From positions 1-25,826 of IMG/VR virus record IMGVR_UViG_3300022902_000523: 25,826 bases of DNA. One strand, written 5' to 3'. Source of the stretch: a virus. This document shows positions 22,032 to 25,826 of the stretch, piece after piece; positions within the stretch are counted from its first letter, which is position 1, and the number at the start of each line of letters is the position of its first letter. A model generated the notes under the pieces. That model searched no databases. It was not told the origin of the DNA and was given only the letters and a program-made list of their open reading frames with translations. The position numbers and the translations under genes were made by a program.

Positions 22032-22985
22032 TTAACCGGTTAAAACACTATGCAAGTTATAACCACAACCACTCGCAACAGTTTTTGCAACACGAATCTT
22101 ACTGATTTCATAAACAGTACCAGACTTCGGATTGTCTCTCCAAGTCTTAACCGTGCCAGAACCGACACCCGCGCCGCGAACTGTAAACGTGAGGCCAAGT
22201 GTTCTTGATTCTTCACCAGGACTCGGATCAACAAAGCCAACAATCGCCCTTGAATCCCAGATCCTTGATATGCTTGGTGTCTGTCCAAGCTGTGCCGTGT
22301 TATACCTGGAAGCAGCAACCACGATCTTAAGATTGAACATAACCGGTGGCAATTCACCATCAACAAGCAACCTCTGGCCGCCATCACCCTGAATAGTATA
22401 TCGAATTAAGTTCCTCAGAGTAGAATCCTTCTTAACAACATCCTTAATCTGGTCATTAAAAAGAACCTTGTTGGCAACTGCTCCACTTTCATCAAGGATG
22501 CTCTGTTTTGCCGTATCCAAATCACCTTCAATGTTAATGGTACCGGAACCAGCGTTCCATTTTACTGCAGGAGTACTTCCCGTAAGGCCTGCCAATGATG
22601 AAACTTCATCCATAACATCAAACTCATGATCAAGGTCGATGAATGACTGAATTAGCCGCACTGCATTTGCTCTTAACCTTGTCGGAGAATCTGCATTGTT
22701 CATCTTCCTGTCTGTAAGGATTTTGTGCAGTGCCTGCTCCTGGCAAATATATGATTCTGTGGTCGGCTTGAAATCGAATGTATTTGATTCCGTACCGTCC
22801 GCACGCTTTACATTTAACCTGCTTAAACCTTCTCGGTTTTTGTATACATAATATTTATCTGATTCATTCTTGACAAAAAACTCTGGATATAGCTCTAACG
22901 CCTTAAAAGCAGGGTTTGTTAAAACTATAGACAGATTTGATAGTGGTTTGTCAACATGAATATCTGAATGTTGAGGACTTCCCAT
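22032..22985 (-). CDS. Major capsid protein (HK97 fold)
   Basis: A 317-residue protein of a widespread HK97-fold capsid family. Its signatures are in order: DIHVDKPLSNLSIVLTNPAF (8-27), YPEFFVKNESDKYYVYKNR (34-52), ESYICQEQALHKILTDRKMN (about 77-96), NADSPTRLRANAVRLIQSF and the later KVLFNDQIKDVVK and SRIWDSRAIVGFVDPSPG. It shells the head and is the most abundant virion protein. GGGAG precedes the ATG at 22985. It follows the decoration protein and protease genes, as usual. Length is typical of the family, and it has no N-terminal delta domain, which fits scaffolding being supplied by the separate upstream protease/scaffold gene. Contains no Ser-Gly-Asp tripeptide. Confidence 0.88.
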   Translation of the reverse strand: MGSPQHSDIHVDKPLSNLSIVLTNPAFKALELYPEFFVKNESDKYYVYKNREGLSRLNVKRADGTESNTFDFKPTTESYICQEQALHKILTDRKMNNADSPTRLRANAVRLIQSFIDLDHEFDVMDEVSSLAGLTGSTPAVKWNAGSGTINIEGDLDTAKQSILDESGAVANKVLFNDQIKDVVKKDSTLRNLIRYTIQGDGGQRLLVDGELPPVMFNLKIVVAASRYNTAQLGQTPSISRIWDSRAIVGFVDPSPGEESRTLGLTFTVRGAGVGSGTVKTWRDNPKSGTVYEISKIRVAKTVASGCGYNLHSVLTG

Positions 22986-23006
22986 TATTATCTATCTCCC
23001 TTTAAA

Positions 23007-23417
23007 TTAAGGCATTAATTCGGATAAATCTAACCTTGCTACAACCTTGTCACCACTTGCGGTCGGCGCCTCGTTGTAGTAACCTACTAAGCCATCACCA
23101 GACGCCCAATTATCAGAACTGGTGTCATCTACGTGACCTGTTGCGCCAGCCCCAATGAATACTGGACGGCCAACAGTGCCTGCGGAATCTGCTATTACAT
23201 AAGATTCCCCTGCCTGTCTAACGGTAATTCTATCTCCACTCGCCGTTGATCCTTCTTGAGCGATACCGTGACAAACATCTGCCTGCGCACTCGGAAGTGC
23301 CACAATGTGGTCTCCGTTCTCTACTGAATTGAGAACCACCGCCATATATTGTGTTATAGCCCCATTGGTACGCACGGAGATATCGTGAATACCGGACTCA
23401 TTTAAACTTTGTGACAT
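23007..23417 (-). CDS. Capsid decoration / cement protein (DUF2190-like)
   Basis: A 136-residue all-beta protein between the protease and major capsid genes, the usual place of the decoration protein (lambda gpD position). The pattern MAVVLNSVENGDHIVALPSA followed by VCHGIAQEGS and GDRITVRQAGESYVIADSAG (about 25-80) matches the DUF2190 head-decoration family. Such proteins form a trimeric or single-domain cap on the outside of the mature shell. It carries three Ser-Gly-Asp tripeptides (60-62, 106-108, 121-123), each in a predicted surface loop after a Thr/Ala. The ribosome binding site AAAGGA is a little far from the ATG (23417). Confident family; the loop role is unknown. Confidence 0.78.
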   Translation of the reverse strand: MSQSLNESGIHDISVRTNGAITQYMAVVLNSVENGDHIVALPSAQADVCHGIAQEGSTASGDRITVRQAGESYVIADSAGTVGRPVFIGAGATGHVDDTSSDNWASGDGLVGYYNEAPTASGDKVVARLDLSELMP

Positions 23418-23436
23418 ATTTTATAGTTTTTCCTTT

Positions 23437-24849
23437 TTAGGACTGTTTTTCTTTTTCTTTTGCGTCAAGGACTGCGTATGCCGCATCCTCATAAGAGCAT
23501 TCATTTTTCCTTGCATATTCTTTGATTTCAATGTCATCCTCGACACCATCAACCGCAAACGTTTCCGTTCCGATTGTTACCTGCTTGTCATCTTCGCTTA
23601 CCTTTTTGTTTTTGTCTTTCATGTTTGGATCTTCCGAAGGTGCTATTTCTGAATATTCGACTATCTTGCCTATTTTACTAAACAACTTCATAGCATACTC
23701 AAGTGTTGAAATCTTGGTGTCAACATCACCATCCTTCTGTGTCTTGATTTTATAGTCCAGTGTTTTTTCACTGTTGTCAAGACTGTATAGCAGAGTTTTC
23801 AAATCGGATTCAAAGGCTGGTATAACCGAGCCCTTTTCCTTCATCTCTGATACGAATGTGTCTATATCCTGCTTGCGCAGAGTTTCTTTGTTCTCTACGT
23901 CCTTTTGTTTATACGTATTCAATTCTTTTTTGTTTGCCTCAAGTTCCGTGGTGATCTTACTCATGTCATCGCCGGAAGACTTTTCCAATGCGTCAAGATT
24001 TGACTTGAAAGTAGAGACAGTTAAGGAAAAAGCCTCATATTCCGCCTTTGATTTTTCGTCTGTTATATTAGATTTCAGAGCATCTAAGCTCTCGTTCATT
24101 TCTTTAAACTGCTGCTTGAGAATTTCTAATGGATCCATAAGGTTGGTATCTCCTCTATCTGAGACTGAAAAAGTACAAATAATATCTTTGTCTTCTGGTT
24201 CGTATGTGTAATATATTGCCGTTTCATCACCGATTAAGGTTAAATGATTATTAACATCAATTCCACTGTCTATTTCGAGTGATAATTCTATAGGCTTCAT
24301 CCCGGCCACGGCTGGTATTTCATGGCCCAAGAGCGCAACCTTAACCATCACATTTTTAAACTTCTTGCCATCGATACTTATATTTCTGAATATTTCAATA
24401 CTGCGCTCTGAAAACCTTTTATCCTTAATCCATTGGGCCACCTGGTCAGGCACATCAATCAAATCAACAAAAAGGCGTTTAATACCCCCAACAGTCTTAG
24501 TGAATACATTCTTAACATCTCCGTAACTGGCTAACCCCGCAAGCGCTTTCTGGTCTTTCCTGTGCGTGATTTTTACTTTCGGTATAAGCTTGTTTTTTAG
24601 AAGATTGAAATTGACGACAAAGTCCTCAATATCTTGTGCTGTAAATTTGTCTCGATTGTGAGTGCCTTCTTTGAATACTTCGACACCAGATATATTTTGA
24701 AATAACAATTTGTTTTGTCGTTTTTCCGCCTGTGTATTGCAAATGCCCATACGCTGATCGTTATCCGGAAACTCTCCTTTTAAGTCGAGCATACACCTCG
24801 TAATGAAATGTTCTCGCGTCTCACTTGTATTTGGTATTGGTAAAGGCAT
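23437..24849 (-). CDS. Prohead protease fused to scaffold (Mu I-like)
   Basis: A 470-residue protein. Residues 11-40 (TREHFITRCMLDLKGEFPD...QRMGICN) match a short motif common at the start of phage head proteases and related proteins. Residues about 50-215 resemble the Mu I-type protease domain, with KVKITHRKDQ (91-100), RFSERSIEIF (145-154, candidate catalytic Ser) and VALLGHEIPAVAGM (171-184). Residues about 240-340 are a charged coiled coil with a Ser-Gly-Asp, and the rest is a helical acidic tail, together a typical scaffold. The enzyme matures the prohead, then the scaffold is removed. Its own weak promoter may lie just upstream (24918-24891). Catalytic residues need alignment. Confidence 0.72.
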   Translation of the reverse strand: MPLPIPNTSETREHFITRCMLDLKGEFPDNDQRMGICNTQAEKRQNKLLFQNISGVEVFKEGTHNRDKFTAQDIEDFVVNFNLLKNKLIPKVKITHRKDQKALAGLASYGDVKNVFTKTVGGIKRLFVDLIDVPDQVAQWIKDKRFSERSIEIFRNISIDGKKFKNVMVKVALLGHEIPAVAGMKPIELSLEIDSGIDVNNHLTLIGDETAIYYTYEPEDKDIICTFSVSDRGDTNLMDPLEILKQQFKEMNESLDALKSNITDEKSKAEYEAFSLTVSTFKSNLDALEKSSGDDMSKITTELEANKKELNTYKQKDVENKETLRKQDIDTFVSEMKEKGSVIPAFESDLKTLLYSLDNSEKTLDYKIKTQKDGDVDTKISTLEYAMKLFSKIGKIVEYSEIAPSEDPNMKDKNKKVSEDDKQVTIGTETFAVDGVEDDIEIKEYARKNECSYEDAAYAVLDAKEKEKQS

Positions 24850-24890
24850 AATCTATTTTCCTTTAAATGTCTGATACGCTTCAATTAAAA

Positions 24891-24918
24891 AGTAAAGCAA
24901 ACTATTCTAATTTGTCAA
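24891..24918 (-). promoter_or_regulatory. Candidate promoter upstream of the protease-capsid genes
   Basis: TTGACA (24918-24913), a 16-nt spacer and TTTACT (24896-24891, 4 of 6 matches to TATAAT) lie in the 71-base gap before the protease gene. This gap is one of the few in the operon, so an internal promoter boosting head genes is plausible. The evidence is only the -35 match and position. Confidence 0.35.
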
Positions 24919-24920
24919 GC

Positions 24921-25247
24921 CTAATTTACAGACTTCACAAATATATTTATATCTTTCTCGATCACATCACCACTCAAAGTCGTGGCTAATATTGACAAAC
25001 CATAGGTGAATCCACTGTCTCCGCTGATTATCTGAACAGAGGCCGTGTCATTAACACCATCAAAGTTTTGATCACTGATTTTGCCGCTTCCCGCTACCGT
25101 TAATGCCATTGTAACATCTGTATCACCGCTTTTAACTGTATAAGTAGCACTTGCAATCGAATCACCACTGGCAAATTCCTTAGTAAAATCGTTGCCGATC
25201 CTTAATATTTCGTTTGGCTGTTTCCTGAAATTATCTAATATGCTCAT
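24921..25247 (-). CDS. Small beta-sandwich virion protein (fibre-tail adaptor-like)
   Basis: A 108-residue protein with the pattern LRIGNDFTKEFASGDSIASA (15-34), TYTVKSGDTDVTMALTVAG and DTASVQIISGDSGFTYGLSI, ending DIEKDI-type strands. This pattern recalls small Ig-like phage proteins often called fibre-tail adaptor proteins, which have the loop 'SGDTI-x-SA' by family habit. It contains four Ser-Gly-Asp tripeptides (27, 40, 75, 92), one in nearly every loop. The ATG overlaps the stop of the 57-residue gene (ATGA). It lies upstream of the head protease, an early position for an adaptor, so a head-fibre or neck role is also possible. Confidence 0.6.
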   Translation of the reverse strand: MSILDNFRKQPNEILRIGNDFTKEFASGDSIASATYTVKSGDTDVTMALTVAGSGKISDQNFDGVNDTASVQIISGDSGFTYGLSILATTLSGDVIEKDINIFVKSVN

Positions 25248-25417
25248 GGCCTTGGCTCACTTGTAAATATTTTAATTCTACCTTGTGACCGGTACAGCTT
25301 GCGGATGCTCTCCGTAAATACTGTTTGAGGCGAGTGAGTTATGGAAAATATATAATCTTGCGATGTTATATACTCACTTGTTTGCCTATATTTAACACTT
25401 ACCCAATCTAATATCAT
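25244..25417 (-). CDS. Small coupled protein, 57 residues, function unknown
   Basis: A frame of 57 codons fits exactly between the fibre-like gene (stop at 25420, two bases before this ATG) and the adaptor-like gene (ATGA overlap). It is mixed in composition with Tyr, Ile and Ser (MILDWVSVKYRQTSEYITSQ) and a basic second half. It may be a small structural or connector protein. Coupling on both sides supports it; no family recognised. Confidence 0.6.
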   Translation of the reverse strand: MILDWVSVKYRQTSEYITSQDYIFSITHSPQTVFTESIRKLYRSQGRIKIFTSEPRP

Positions 25418-25419
25418 GC

Positions 25420-25826
25420 TTACACGTTAGTAATTATGGTAATTGCGGTATCATCCGCACCGGTTGCACTAAATCTAAATGATATTGTATCACCATTTAA
25501 ATCAGCAGCGTCTAAATCAATCTTATAAAACCCGTTACTTATTTCTGATGGAGAATTTGCAGTTGAGGCAAAAGCTCCGCCATCAATACTACGATTTGAA
25601 GAAACAGATAAACCGGTTTTTGCACTTACATGGTCAGAGGTATCTCTCATAAAAAATTGGAAATTGCTATATGCAGTATTCTTTTTTATTCCTTCCGGCA
25701 GGTTATCCGTCTTTGCTTTTATCGCAGCTGTATCTCCACTAACAATGACCAAGTCCCCGCTAATATGCCTTGACTCTGCAAGGATTGAATCTATTTCACC
25801 GTCCTTGTCTGTAGTGACCGAAGATC
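25420..25826 (-). CDS. Fibre-like virion protein, C-terminal part (runs off right edge)
   Basis: The frame is open to the window edge, with 134 codons visible before the stop; the true start lies outside. Visible sequence starts in helical linker-like repeats (DGEIDSILAESRHISGDLVI, then GDTAAIKAKTDNLPEGI) and ends in a small beta domain (NFQFFMRDTSDHVSAKTGLS ... FYKIDLDAADLNGDTISFRF). This C-terminal domain is common in phage tail or neck fibre proteins. Two Ser-Gly-Asp tripeptides are visible, one in each repeat-like unit. Its place before the head genes suggests a head or neck fibre, though that depends on genes beyond the window. Confidence 0.6.
   Translation of the reverse strand, partial: SSVTTDKDGEIDSILAESRHISGDLVIVSGDTAAIKAKTDNLPEGIKKNTAYSNFQFFMRDTSDHVSAKTGLSVSSNRSIDGGAFASTANSPSEISNGFYKIDLDAADLNGDTISFRFSATGADDTAITIITNV

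Noticed and set aside
3178-25826. The recurring Ser-Gly-Asp coding segments as a DNA repeat or mobile micro-insert
   Set aside because: The nine bases vary freely at third positions and at the Ser codon (AGT, AGC, TCT), so the likeness is at protein level. No flanking DNA is shared between copies.

Overview
The window is part of the late (virion) region of a tailed double-stranded DNA phage or prophage. The DNA is AT-rich (about 40% GC by eye) and every convincing gene is on the minus strand, so transcription runs from right to left. Most genes overlap or abut (ATGA, TAATG and GTGA junctions), as in one long late operon. The closest recognisable parts are an HK97-fold major capsid protein, Mu-like neck genes, a TP901-type tape measure and a siphovirus-like tail tip. 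No contractile sheath gene is visible, so a long non-contractile tail of roughly 170 nm is the simplest reading. I see no integrase, repressor, tRNA or transposase. The host cannot be named from this sequence.

Head and neck (25826 down to about 19098): a truncated fibre-like protein; two small proteins; a prohead protease/scaffold; a capsid decoration protein; the major capsid protein followed by a long-loop hairpin; a basic 99-residue protein; two tandem zinc-ribbon proteins; a connector; a Mu gpG-like neck protein; a tail-terminator-like protein; and a 72-residue protein.

Cargo block (about 19098 to 10247): tail genes are interrupted by about 8.5 kb of enzyme genes on the same strand and in the same coupled operon. 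They are two GT4 glycosyltransferases, a small Cys-rich protein, a SAM methyltransferase, a SPASM radical SAM enzyme, an aldo/keto reductase-like protein, a phage structural protein, a GT9 glycosyltransferase and a B12-binding-type radical SAM enzyme. They look like a sugar or peptide modification pathway made together with the virion. This is the most unusual part of the window.

Tail (10201 to 434): tail tube; a tail assembly chaperone with a clear -1 frameshift signal (A AAA AAA just before its stop) leading into an 81-codon extension that has no start of its own; tape measure; a distal tail protein fused to a beta-propeller; a tail hub; a fibre; a small protein; and a holin-like protein.

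Left end (433 to 1): about 370 bases without a convincing gene. They hold palindromes, a good sigma70-type promoter and a structured leader of about 130 nt, whose last hairpin covers part of the ribosome binding site of a new gene that leaves the window.

A second cross-cutting signal is the tripeptide Ser-Gly-Asp. It occurs about 23 times, almost all in five or six beta-rich virion proteins, and is written with many different codons.
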